From Porticoccaceae bacterium (GTDB lineage Bacteria; Pseudomonadota; Gammaproteobacteria; Pseudomonadales; Porticoccaceae): a stretch of 14,546 bases of DNA. This document shows, piece after piece, positions 1 through 6,897 of the stretch; the first letter of the stretch is position 1, and the number at the start of each line of letters is the position of its first letter. The stretch is from positions 1 through 14,546 of the forward strand of contig JALOAH010000087.1 of assembly GCA_023228865.1 (NCBI GenBank), given 5' to 3'. Below the pieces are notes generated by a model that was not told the origin of the DNA, searched no databases, and was given only the letters and a program-made list of their open reading frames with translations. Both the position numbers and the translations under genes were made by a program.

Positions 1-1151
1 TCCCGCTGGTGGCCACGGTCAAGCCCGGCGACGACTTCATTCTCGAATGCTATGACTGGACCGGCGGCCAGATCGCCAACAACGACAGCGCCGACGACGT
101 GCGCGACGTCGACCTGACCCAGGTGCATTTCCTCTCCGGCCCGATCGGCGTCGAAGGCTGTGAGCCCGGCGACCTGCTGGAAGTGGACATCCTCGACATC
201 GGCACCTTCGCCGAAAGCCAGTGGGGCTTCAATGGCTTCTTCGCCAAGACCAATGGCGGCGGCTTCCTGACCGAGCACTTCCCGGATGCGCAAAAATCCA
301 TCTGGGACTTCAACGGCATGTTCACCAAATCACGCCATGTGCCCAACGTCGAATTCCCCGGCCTGATCCACCCCGGCCTGATCGGCTGCCTGCCCTCCCG
401 GGAAATGCTCGAAGAGTGGAACAAACGGGAAAAGGAACTATTCGAAACCGATCCCGAGCGTATACCCGGCCTGGCCAACCTGCCCTACGCCGAAACCGCG
501 CACATGGGCCGCCTGACCGGCGAAGAAAAGGCCAAGGCCGCCGCCGAAGGCGCCCGCACCGTGCCACCGCGCGAGCATGGCGGCAACTGCGACATCAAGG
601 ACCTGTCGCGCGGTTCCAAGGTCTACTTCCCGGTTTACGTCAAAGGCGGCGGCCTGTCGGTCGGCGACCTGCACTTCAGCCAGGGCGACGGTGAAATCAC
701 CTTCTGCGGCGCCATCGAAATGGCCGGCTGGATTCACCTGCGGGTCAACCTGATCAAGGACGGCATGGCCAAGTACGGCATCAAGAACCCGATCTTCAAG
801 CCCAGCCCGATCAAACCGCGCTACGACGACTACGTGATCTTCGAAGGCATCTCGGTCGACGAGCAAGGCAAGCAGCACTACCTGGACGTACACATCGCCT
901 ACCGCCAGGCCTGCCTCAACGCCATTGAATACCTGACCAAGTTCGGCTACACCCCGGCCCAGGGCTACGCCCTGCTCGGCTGCGCGCCGGTGGAAGGCCA
1001 TATCAGCGGCGTGGTCGACGTGCCCAACGCCTGCGCCACCCTGTGGCTGCCGACCGACATCTTCGACTTCGACATCAACCCCAACGCCAACGGACCCGAG
1101 AAGAAGGTGACCGGGGGAATGGACGTACCGCTGTCGAAAGACAAGGAGTAA
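1..1151 (+). CDS. fmdA: Formamidase, 5'-truncated by window edge
   Basis: Belongs to the acetamidase/formamidase (FmdA_AmdA) family, cytoplasmic enzymes that hydrolyse formamide or short aliphatic amides to the acid and ammonia. The reading frame is already open at base 3 (Pro-Leu-Val-Ala-Thr), so the GTG at base 9 is an internal valine and the true start lies upstream. About 382 residues are visible; family members are roughly 400-410, so only some 25-30 residues are missing. Recognisable family segments are NNDSADDVRDVDL near the start, HGGNCDIKDL, and GDLHFSQGDGEITFCGAIEMAG in the middle, then the GCAPVEGHISGVVDVPNAC stretch near the C-terminus. The fmdB gene begins 6 bp after the stop, so the two are almost certainly one transcript. 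Nitrogen acquisition is the usual role; formamide versus acetamide preference cannot be settled here. Confidence 0.93.
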   Translation, partial: PLVATVKPGDDFILECYDWTGGQIANNDSADDVRDVDLTQVHFLSGPIGVEGCEPGDLLEVDILDIGTFAESQWGFNGFFAKTNGGGFLTEHFPDAQKSIWDFNGMFTKSRHVPNVEFPGLIHPGLIGCLPSREMLEEWNKREKELFETDPERIPGLANLPYAETAHMGRLTGEEKAKAAAEGARTVPPREHGGNCDIKDLSRGSKVYFPVYVKGGGLSVGDLHFSQGDGEITFCGAIEMAGWIHLRVNLIKDGMAKYGIKNPIFKPSPIKPRYDDYVIFEGISVDEQGKQHYLDVHIAYRQACLNAIEYLTKFGYTPAQGYALLGCAPVEGHISGVVDVPNACATLWLPTDIFDFDINPNANGPEKKVTGGMDVPLSKDKE

Positions 1152-1157
1152 CCGCAC

Positions 1158-1526
1158 ATGCCCTTGTACGACTACAAATGCCAGGATCATGGCCTGTTCC
1201 ACGCCCTGGCGACCATGGACGAGTTCGACAAACCGCAGCCCTGCCCGCAGTGCGGCGTGATGTCAGCCAAGGTGATCCTGCTGCCAAGCCACCTGTTCAA
1301 GGTAGACGACAGCGAACGCAAGGCCCGCGACCGCAACGAACAGGCCATGCACAGCCCGATCCTGTCCACGCCCGACTACCGCGCCGAAGAACAGGCCCGG
1401 CATGAGCACAAACACGGCAAGGGCTGCGGTTGCGCGCATCAGAAACTGGGTAAGTCCAAGTTGTTCTGGACGGCCAACGGGGAGAAGATGTTTCCTTCGG
1501 CTAGGCCGTGGATGATTAGTCATTGA
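1158..1526 (+). CDS. fmdB: FmdB family zinc-ribbon protein
   Basis: A 122-residue protein that starts MPLYDYKC, the standard opening of FmdB family putative regulatory proteins, which commonly accompany formamidase genes. The zinc ribbon is visible as a first knuckle C8-x2-H11 and a second C29-x2-C32; many relatives have Cys where this one has His11. The C-terminal half carries a His/Cys-rich patch (HEHKHGKGCGCAH), another possible metal site. The ATG at 1158 has an AAGGAG ribosome site at 1143-1148 that overlaps the end of fmdA, implying translational coupling. FmdB was named as a regulator of formamidase, but its molecular action is poorly defined, so function is stated at family level only. 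A strong terminator follows about 20 bp after the stop. Confidence 0.9.
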   Translation: MPLYDYKCQDHGLFHALATMDEFDKPQPCPQCGVMSAKVILLPSHLFKVDDSERKARDRNEQAMHSPILSTPDYRAEEQARHEHKHGKGCGCAHQKLGKSKLFWTANGEKMFPSARPWMISH

Positions 1527-1546
1527 GTTTGAGGTTTCGCTTGTGA

Positions 1547-1581
1547 ACCAAGGCCCTGCGATGCAGGGCCTTGGTGTTTTT
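1547..1581 (+). terminator. Intrinsic terminator of fmdAB
   Basis: A perfect 13-bp inverted repeat (1547-1559 with 1563-1575, core AAGGCCCTGC/GCAGGGCCTT) has a 3-base loop and is followed by G and a run of five T at 1577-1581. It lies about 20 bp after the fmdB stop codon and would end the formamidase transcript. Confidence 0.92.
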
Positions 1582-1786
1582 GGAGGGTATGCGCGAGGTT
1601 AGACGGCCGCAATCGGACTGATCCGCAGGCCCCAACTACCTGAATGACATCGCACGACATCGACGTCAGACGATAGTTTCTACCGAACCGGCGATCGATC
1701 AAGCCAGGGAAATGGGTTGAACGAAGAGAGGACCAGAAACGTTAAGGTCCATCGGACCCCAATCACTCCATGACGCTCCTTTAGGC
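1582..1786. other. Gene-free spacer between two terminators
   Basis: About 200 bp between the fmdB terminator and the terminator of the minus-strand MFS gene. Short open frames on both strands show no recognisable protein sequence and no convincing ribosome site. I see no repeat or RNA gene here. Confidence 0.6.
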
Positions 1787-1814
1787 GCAAAAGAGAGGGC
1801 GCAATGCGCCCTCT
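1787..1814 (-). terminator. Intrinsic terminator of the MFS transporter gene
   Basis: A 9-bp perfect stem (1794-1802 with 1806-1814, AGAGGGCGC/GCGCCCTCT) with loop AAT. Read on the minus strand it is followed by C and four T (1793-1789). It starts 7 bp after the MFS stop codon, in the right place and orientation. Confidence 0.85.
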
Positions 1815-1820
1815 AGTCAT

Positions 1821-3287
1821 TTATGGCGTGACCGTTTTTTGCACCTCTCTGTCCACCATATCCTTGCCCAATCGGGTCCAGGTCAGCAGGAAGCACAGAG
1901 CGCTGGCAGCGTACAGGCAGGCCATTATGACCATGGAGGATTGCAGGCTTTGCGCGTAGACCTGTCCACAGACGTCCTGCAGACTCTGGTTCAGTTGACC
2001 GATCACGGCGGGGTGGCACTGGTTTCGTGCCAGTTCACCAGCCGCTACGCCGAGATCGGCGATACCGGACTTGAAGAAGATGTCGGAGATTGCGCCAATG
2101 AACAGCGGGCCGAAGCCGTAGCCAATCAGGTTGACGAGAAGCAGCATCACCGCCGTGGCCATTGCGCGCACACGCATGCTTACCACGCCCTGGCCGATCG
2201 TGTACTGAGCGGCTAGGTAGCCGTACTTCACAAAGCCGCCGATGATCAGGCCGATTGCAGCGTAGAGCAGATTGTCGGTGGTGAAGGCGAAGATATAAAA
2301 GGGAATCGACAGTGTCAGGCCTACCGCCGGTACCCAGGCGATGGCGCCCGGGTGCTTCTTGTAAATCCTGGTCGCTAGCCAACCGGTGGCGAAGGTGCCA
2401 ACGGCGGCGGACAGGGCGACCGGTGTGTTGATCCAGATCGCAGCCTGACCGGCGGTAATTTCGTAGGTGCGGACCAGAAAGAGCGACTGGAACGAGGAGA
2501 TACCGTAACCGCAGAACGCGGCAATGGTGGCGCCGGCGGTCATCATCCAGAAAGCAGGCTTACCCATCAGCTCGTGGATAGCCTCGCCCAGGCTGGCTCG
2601 CTCCTTTTTCGCGGTTTCCGGCGGATCGGTGTAGCCTCGCGGCGGCTCTTTGACCGTGAGTTTGAAAACAAGGGCGACCAGCAAGCCCGGCAAACCGACG
2701 ACGAAGAAGGCGGTGCGCCAGTCGAACACGTCGGTGACCCAGCCGCCGACGAGGTTGGCGAACATGGTGCCGAGCGTTACGCCCATGGCGTAGAAGCCCA
2801 GTGCCTGGGACCGTTCACGCGGGATGAAATAGTCCGCGATCAGGGAGTTGGCCGGCGGCGTACAGCCGGCTTCACCAATACCCACACCGACGCGACACAT
2901 CAGCAGAATCCAGAACGCGCCTATGGTGACCGAGCCGATGGTGACTTCGGTCGCCAGGCCGCAAAGCGCTGTCATCAGCGACCACAAGGCCACGCAGACG
3001 GTCATGATCCACACGCGATTGGCGACATCGGCAAAGCGCGCTAGCGGGATGCCCACGGCGGTGTAGAGCAAGGCGAAACCGAAGCCGGTGAGAAGCCCGA
3101 ACTGGGTGTCTGTAATCCCGAGGTCCGGTACCAGGTCGGGGCCGACGACCGCTAGCAGGGCGCGATCGACGAAATTCAAGATGTAAATAAATGTCAGCGC
3201 GAAGAGCACATAATTGCGGTACGCCTTGGAGCCGTAGCCGGCCAAGTGGCCTTGGGCTCCCCCCTCTCTGGCAGTGATGGGTCTCAT
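1821..3287 (-). CDS. MFS transporter, spinster-like
   Basis: A 488-residue inner-membrane transporter of the major facilitator superfamily. From the ATG at 3287, helix 1 covers about residues 27-48 and contains NFVDRALLAVV, resembling the N-[YF]-[LVM]-D-R signature of spinster-type MFS proteins. The cytoplasmic loop 2-3 motif follows at about 81-94 (PLARFADVANRVW), and further hydrophobic segments spread to about residue 475 fit 12 helices. An in-frame TTG lies two codons upstream (3293), but AGAAGG sits 10 bp before the ATG and only 4 bp before the TTG, so the ATG is preferred. The substrate is unknown; family members in catabolic clusters often import organic acids or aromatic or terpenoid compounds. 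It stands alone, with its own terminator and a long upstream region. It could serve the catabolic cluster further right, but that is inference. Confidence 0.88.
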   Translation of the reverse strand: MRPITAREGGAQGHLAGYGSKAYRNYVLFALTFIYILNFVDRALLAVVGPDLVPDLGITDTQFGLLTGFGFALLYTAVGIPLARFADVANRVWIMTVCVALWSLMTALCGLATEVTIGSVTIGAFWILLMCRVGVGIGEAGCTPPANSLIADYFIPRERSQALGFYAMGVTLGTMFANLVGGWVTDVFDWRTAFFVVGLPGLLVALVFKLTVKEPPRGYTDPPETAKKERASLGEAIHELMGKPAFWMMTAGATIAAFCGYGISSFQSLFLVRTYEITAGQAAIWINTPVALSAAVGTFATGWLATRIYKKHPGAIAWVPAVGLTLSIPFYIFAFTTDNLLYAAIGLIIGGFVKYGYLAAQYTIGQGVVSMRVRAMATAVMLLLVNLIGYGFGPLFIGAISDIFFKSGIADLGVAAGELARNQCHPAVIGQLNQSLQDVCGQVYAQSLQSSMVIMACLYAASALCFLLTWTRLGKDMVDREVQKTVTP

Positions 3288-3871
3288 GGACAATACGCCT
3301 TCTAGGTTTGTTGTTATAAGTCGATGCGGGCTGTAATCGCACGCTGCTATTACCCACTCCTGACGGTGTCTGCCTGGCCTTAAGAACAGTTGAAAGCCCC
3401 TATCCGACTAGACGAACCTTGCCACTATATCGGCATAGTGGGGGTACGGTGGCGCGCAGAATTGTTAAGTTTTGTCGCGAGTAATATGCAGCCGCGAGCG
3501 AATGCCAGGACTCAGGCTTATAAGAGTCACCGCGACGCTTGATATTACGGCGTAGCAGCGGAACGGCCAGGCATGGTCGAGCCAAACGGCCCTTTTGAAT
3601 ACCCGTCCATAAGCAAATGGCATAACTTGAGCAGCACGTAGCTGAAACTCAGTCGAGGAAGATACGCTGACAATTCAGACGACTGCTTTTGGCCGATTTC
3701 TGCCAGTCATGACCAGCCTCCTCGAACTGGAATTGACCCATCATTCACGTCCCTTCTGACAGGCTCTACCCAATGGACAGAGCCAGCTTCCCGCAACACA
3801 CTATCTGCATTCAGTCACAAACCTGCGGGCCAGTGCCCTCCCCCAAAAGGTTCAAGCATCAAGGAAGTCCC
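3288..3871. other. Gene-free region between divergent MFS and crotonase genes
   Basis: Nearly 600 bp with no convincing gene. A minus-strand open frame (3400-3585) and the upstream extension of the crotonase frame (from 3773) have no family resemblance and no good ribosome site. The region must hold the promoters of both flanking genes. A TTATAA-containing -10-like stretch lies about 20-30 bp upstream of the MFS start without a clear -35. The one strong structure is the palindrome at 3422-3441, listed separately. The size and lack of coding sense suggest a decayed insertion or a long regulatory leader. Confidence 0.55.
3422..3441. promoter_or_regulatory. Palindrome CCACTAT-N6-ATAGTGG, possible operator
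   Basis: Perfect 7-bp arms (3422-3428 and 3435-3441) separated by six bases, in the gene-free region about 135 bp upstream of the MFS start. The geometry suits a dimeric repressor or activator. No adjacent gene in the window obviously encodes its binder. It may control the MFS gene, but it is somewhat far from that start codon. Confidence 0.4.
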
Positions 3872-4663
3872 ATGACCCTGAAAACCAGCGCCGACATCGT
3901 TCTGGCCGAAACCCATGGCGCCACCCGTGTGCTGGTCCTCAACCGCCCGGACAAGCGCAATGCGTTGGAAACCGCAATGTATGTGCTGATGGAACGGTAT
4001 TTGGACGAAGCGCTGGCCGATCCGGCGATCGCCAATATCGTGCTGACCGGCGCGGGCAATTTCTTCTGTTCTGGCGGTGATCTGGAGTCGCTGGCGACCC
4101 GTGCGGCGTTGCCGGTCGAGGAGCGGGCGAACCTGATCGAGCGTCTGCACAGCCTGGTGCGCAAGCTGAAGTTCTGCCCCAAGCCAGTGATTGCCGCCAT
4201 TGAGGGCGGTGCCGCTGGGGCGGGGGCTTCGTTGGCTTTTGCCGCTGATCTGATTGTGGCGGCGCAGGGTAGCTATGTGTCGATGGCCTATGTCAAAGCC
4301 GGGCTGGTGCCGGATGGTGGTGGTTCGGCGTTCCTGGCGCAGTCGTTGCCGCACCAGTTGGCAGCGGAAGTGGCGCTGTTCGGTGGGCGGTTGCCGGTGG
4401 AGCGCTTTGCCGCGGCCGGGGTGGTCAATCGGGTGGTGGCGCCGGGCACGGCGTTGCAGATGGCACTGGAGATGGGGCAGCAGTTGGCCGAGGGACCGAG
4501 GGAGTCGCAGGCAGCAATTCTGGAGTTGCTGGATGGGCCGGATCGTGAGGCGTTCGAGCGGCAGCTGGAACGTGAGAAGCAATTGATGGCGATTGCGCTG
4601 GGTGGCGCGGAAGCTGCTGAAGGAATCGCAGCCTTCAAGGAAAAGCGCGCGGCGCGGTTTTGA
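3872..4663 (+). CDS. Enoyl-CoA hydratase/isomerase (crotonase) family protein
   Basis: A 263-residue crotonase-fold protein, normal length for the family. The open frame extends upstream to 3773, but the ATG at 3872 has AAGGAAG just before it (3861-3867) and the family homology begins there. CoA-thioester oxyanion-hole segments are visible at NFFCSGGD (63-70) and GGAAGAGAS (112-120). Where classical hydratases carry their two catalytic glutamates, this protein has Ser120 and Tyr140. It does have Asp148 in GLVPDGGGS, a position and context seen in the isomerase-like (PaaG-type) branch. An isomerase or related enoyl-CoA reaction therefore fits better than plain hydration. Base composition is GC-rich like the left end of the window. 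It is not obviously in an operon; a hairpin lies 30 bp after the stop. Confidence 0.88.
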   Translation: MTLKTSADIVLAETHGATRVLVLNRPDKRNALETAMYVLMERYLDEALADPAIANIVLTGAGNFFCSGGDLESLATRAALPVEERANLIERLHSLVRKLKFCPKPVIAAIEGGAAGAGASLAFAADLIVAAQGSYVSMAYVKAGLVPDGGGSAFLAQSLPHQLAAEVALFGGRLPVERFAAAGVVNRVVAPGTALQMALEMGQQLAEGPRESQAAILELLDGPDREAFERQLEREKQLMAIALGGAEAAEGIAAFKEKRAARF

Positions 4664-4692
4664 TTGCTCGCGGATAGCACACTGCAGTCTTG

Positions 4693-4730
4693 AGCCGCCG
4701 GGACAGATTTCAATGCCTGTCCCGGTGGTT
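4693..4730 (+). terminator. Hairpin after the crotonase gene, possible terminator
   Basis: CCGGGACAG (4698-4706) pairs with CTGTCCCGG (4717-4725), extended to 14 bp with two G-U pairs, around a 10-base loop. It begins about 30 bp after the crotonase stop. There is no T run after it, so it is either a weak terminator or an mRNA-stabilising hairpin. Confidence 0.45.
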
Positions 4731-4737
4731 CAGATGA

Positions 4738-5217
4738 AGATCAGAAAATCTGACGTTTCGTTACGGTCCGGGCCAGTCGAGATCATGTCGATCAGTGTTC
4801 CGACCGGAAACATCCCCTCTGGCGGAATGCGAAGGTTTGCTGGGAAAATTTACTACCCTACCCTTTTATCACTTTGCAAAGCCGTCCAGCGTTCGCGTCG
4901 TGCTGGAGGACAGCTTGAGCATCGGAGGGAAGAAACTGGACGTACCAATGGAGACCCACCAGTTGGCGACCGCAGGCCGCATGGTAGCTAGCGGCCTGGG
5001 CGTGAGCGTGGTGCCCGCCCTATGCATTCAGCAGATGCCTAAACTAGGTGCCCGCTGCATTCCATTGACAAGCCCGGTGCTAGAACGACCTATCGGCATC
5101 CTGACCAAAGCTGATCATGAGTTATTCTTCGCCGCTCAGGCGCTTACCGATACTCTGGGACAACTCGATACTCAAACCTCCCAACAGGAAGCCACTACCC
5201 TTTTTGGAGACCGGTAA
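4738..5217 (+). pseudogene. Truncated LysR-type regulator, effector-domain remnant
   Basis: From about 4850 the frame ending at the TAA 5215-5217 reads as the C-terminal part of a LysR-type regulator. LPFYHFAKPSSVRVVLEDSL is followed by the characteristic LATAGRMVASGLGVSVVPA segment and a typical tail (RPIGILTKADHELFFAAQALTD). The frame is open only from 4738, and the first apparent start is a GTG at 4795 with no ribosome site. The roughly 60-residue helix-turn-helix domain and the first part of the effector domain are absent. The first residues after 4795 fit the family poorly, and another frame (from about 4743, DVSLRSGPVE) may hold a displaced earlier piece, so a frameshift is possible. 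It overlaps the 3' end of the minus-strand TetR gene by 23 bp. Most likely a dead remnant left by recombination at this junction. Confidence 0.75.
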
Positions 5218-5854
5218 AGAAAATCTTGCAGAAGGCCTCTGCCACTTCTTCAGCGCTGTATTTACTGTTGGGTGTATACCAACGGTACGTCCAGTTGAGC
5301 ATACCGAAGATAGTGTTGGCTGCTAGCGTCGCGGCGATATCGTTGCGAAAACTACCCTCCTCGATGCCTTCCTTGATCAGCGCCAATACTGCTCGTTCAA
5401 AGCCCTTGGTTTTGTCCAGCATCTCTTGTGCCCAAGGGGTTTTGGCATCCGCGATCTTGTGCATTTCTTCCTGTATATACAGGTACATATAAGGATAACT
5501 GTCGCTGTAGGACTTCATTAGCAGCTTGACCAACTGCTCCAGCTTATCCTGCGTGCTAATATCCTTGCGGGCCAGCACCAGTCCTACTTTCTCTGCGTTC
5601 TGCTCTACGCCGCCTTTTACCGCATCGCGGAAGAACTCTTCCTTGTTTCCTACATAATAGTAGACACTGGCACGATCCATCCCGGCATGGCTGGCAATAT
5701 CATTGAGTGTTGTCGTCTGATAGCCTTTTTCCTTGAAAAGGTCCGCCGCGACACGAATCAATTCGTCCCTCTTTGCTTTGTATTTCGCCCCACCATCATT
5801 CAGGGCTGTTTTGCGCCGCTGGGAAATATTGCTATTTTTGGGTGACTTTGCCAT
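5195..5854 (-). CDS. TetR/AcrR family transcriptional regulator
   Basis: A 219-residue TetR-type regulator. The N-terminal helix-turn-helix spans about residues 28-75, with the classic pattern RVAADLFKEKGYQTTTLNDIASHAGMDRASVYYYVGNKEEFF. The C-terminal ligand-binding half (about 80-219) is aromatic-rich, and its architecture recalls TetR proteins of fatty-acid or steroid CoA metabolism (KstR2-like), a family-level impression only. About 14 residues of basic, Ser/Asn-rich sequence precede the domain. It lies on the same strand 161 bp downstream of the 3-hydroxyacyl-CoA dehydrogenase, so it could be co-transcribed or have its own promoter in the gap. Its 3' end overlaps the LysR remnant. Base use looks AT-richer than in the left-hand genes. 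A thioester intermediate of the neighbouring beta-oxidation genes is a plausible ligand. Confidence 0.9.
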   Translation of the reverse strand: MAKSPKNSNISQRRKTALNDGGAKYKAKRDELIRVAADLFKEKGYQTTTLNDIASHAGMDRASVYYYVGNKEEFFRDAVKGGVEQNAEKVGLVLARKDISTQDKLEQLVKLLMKSYSDSYPYMYLYIQEEMHKIADAKTPWAQEMLDKTKGFERAVLALIKEGIEEGSFRNDIAATLAANTIFGMLNWTYRWYTPNSKYSAEEVAEAFCKIFFTGLQKG

Positions 5855-6015
5855 TTACCACACTTTCCTATTAAAAGAGCAAAAACCATACCAGCATGTT
5901 CGCTTTAACGCGCCATGCTAGCTAGTACCGGCGCTCCCATCAAGAGAAGGAGCGAATGACCATATCTCAACGCGCCAGCTTACATCAGCTGAGATCCTCG
6001 CGGCCAGCAGCGATC
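5855..6015. other. Spacer between dehydrogenase and TetR genes
   Basis: A 161-bp non-coding gap. It holds short inverted repeats: CGCTCC/GGAGCG (5932-5937, 5949-5954) and ATCTCA/TGAGAT (5964-5969, 5990-5995). The second, read on the minus strand, could be a weak hairpin after the dehydrogenase, but it lacks a T run. No clear promoter is readable. Confidence 0.4.
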
Positions 6016-6870
6016 CTAGTAATGATAGAAGCCTTGGCCATTTTTACGTCCCAGATATCCCGCCTCCACCATCTCCCTTAGCAGAGGAGCTGGACGGTAT
6101 TTGGAGTCATTGAAACTGGCGTAGAATACTTCCATGACAGCCAGCAGAGTATCCAGGCCGATAAGATCTGCAAGCGCCAATGGCCCGATCACATGGTTAC
6201 ACCCCAGCCGCATGCCATCATCTATATCCTGCGCAGACGCAATACCTTCCTGGAGAACGAATACTGCTTCGTTGATCATCGGCACCAGAATCCGGTTGAC
6301 AGCAAAACCGGCACTGTTTTTTACTGAAATAGCGGTTTTTTTGATTACTTCAACAAAGTGGCTCACCGCTTCATAGGTAGTATCGTCGGTCTGCAAACCC
6401 CGAATCACTTCAACCAGCAGCATGACCGGCACAGGATTGAAGAAGTGCATGCCGATGACACGATTTGGCGTCTTACTCGCAGCGGCGAGCTTGGTAATCG
6501 AGATTGACGAAGTGTTACTGGCAATGATGGCACCCTTGCCAACGACCTGATCCAGCCTGTGAATGATTGCCAGCTTCACACCCTCTGCCTCAGAGGCCGC
6601 CTCAATAACCAGATCCACCTCAGCCAAGTCAGCATAATCCATGGTAGTGCAGATACGTTCCAACGCCGACTCACGGTCAGCGGGGGTGAGCTTTCCTTTC
6701 AGCACCAGCCGATCCAGACTACTCGCCACGACAGTCATGCCTCGCTCCAGCGATACCTGATCAATATCCAGCATCACCACTGTCAACCCTGCTGCTGCAC
6801 ATACCTGGGCGATACCATTGCCCATAGTGCCTGCGCCAACCACACCCACTTTATTGATACTTCCTGACAT
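6016..6870 (-). CDS. 3-hydroxyacyl-CoA (3-hydroxybutyryl-CoA) dehydrogenase
   Basis: A 284-residue single-function dehydrogenase, the usual size for the Hbd/PaaH type. The NAD-binding Rossmann loop is GAGTMGNGIAQ (12-22), with Asp35 at the end of the second strand, which favours NAD. The active-site region is intact: NTSS (119-122), MHFFNPVPVMLLVEVI with His142 and Glu154, then the conserved GFAVNRILVPMINEA segment. It oxidises L-3-hydroxyacyl-CoA to 3-ketoacyl-CoA in the cytoplasm, the substrate for the thiolase encoded 27 bp upstream on the same strand. GGAGAA precedes the ATG by 5 bp. The pair makes the last two steps of a beta-oxidation spiral. Chain-length or ring preference cannot be read from the sequence. 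Confidence 0.94.
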   Translation of the reverse strand: MSGSINKVGVVGAGTMGNGIAQVCAAAGLTVVMLDIDQVSLERGMTVVASSLDRLVLKGKLTPADRESALERICTTMDYADLAEVDLVIEAASEAEGVKLAIIHRLDQVVGKGAIIASNTSSISITKLAAASKTPNRVIGMHFFNPVPVMLLVEVIRGLQTDDTTYEAVSHFVEVIKKTAISVKNSAGFAVNRILVPMINEAVFVLQEGIASAQDIDDGMRLGCNHVIGPLALADLIGLDTLLAVMEVFYASFNDSKYRPAPLLREMVEAGYLGRKNGQGFYHY

Positions 6871-6897
6871 CGTTATTCTCCAGTGGCAAAACTAGCG

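Noticed and set aside
438..1202. Long minus-strand open frame opposite the formamidase gene
   Set aside because: A shadow of the GC-rich formamidase gene; the plus strand has clear family homology and the minus frame has none.
3400..3585. Minus-strand open frame in the gene-free region
   Set aside because: No recognisable protein pattern and no ribosome site; such frames are expected by chance in this composition.
3680..3725. Stretch around CGACTGCTTTTGGCCGATTT that looked like a degenerate repeated element seen in Pseudomonas intergenic DNA
   Set aside because: No second copy in the window and the resemblance is from memory only; a genome-wide repeat search would be needed.
5967..5982. A degenerate TCAAC-N6-GCTTA near the TetR gene at 5195, resembling the shared operator
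   Set aside because: Only the left arm matches; the right arm fits at three of five positions and no promoter overlaps it.
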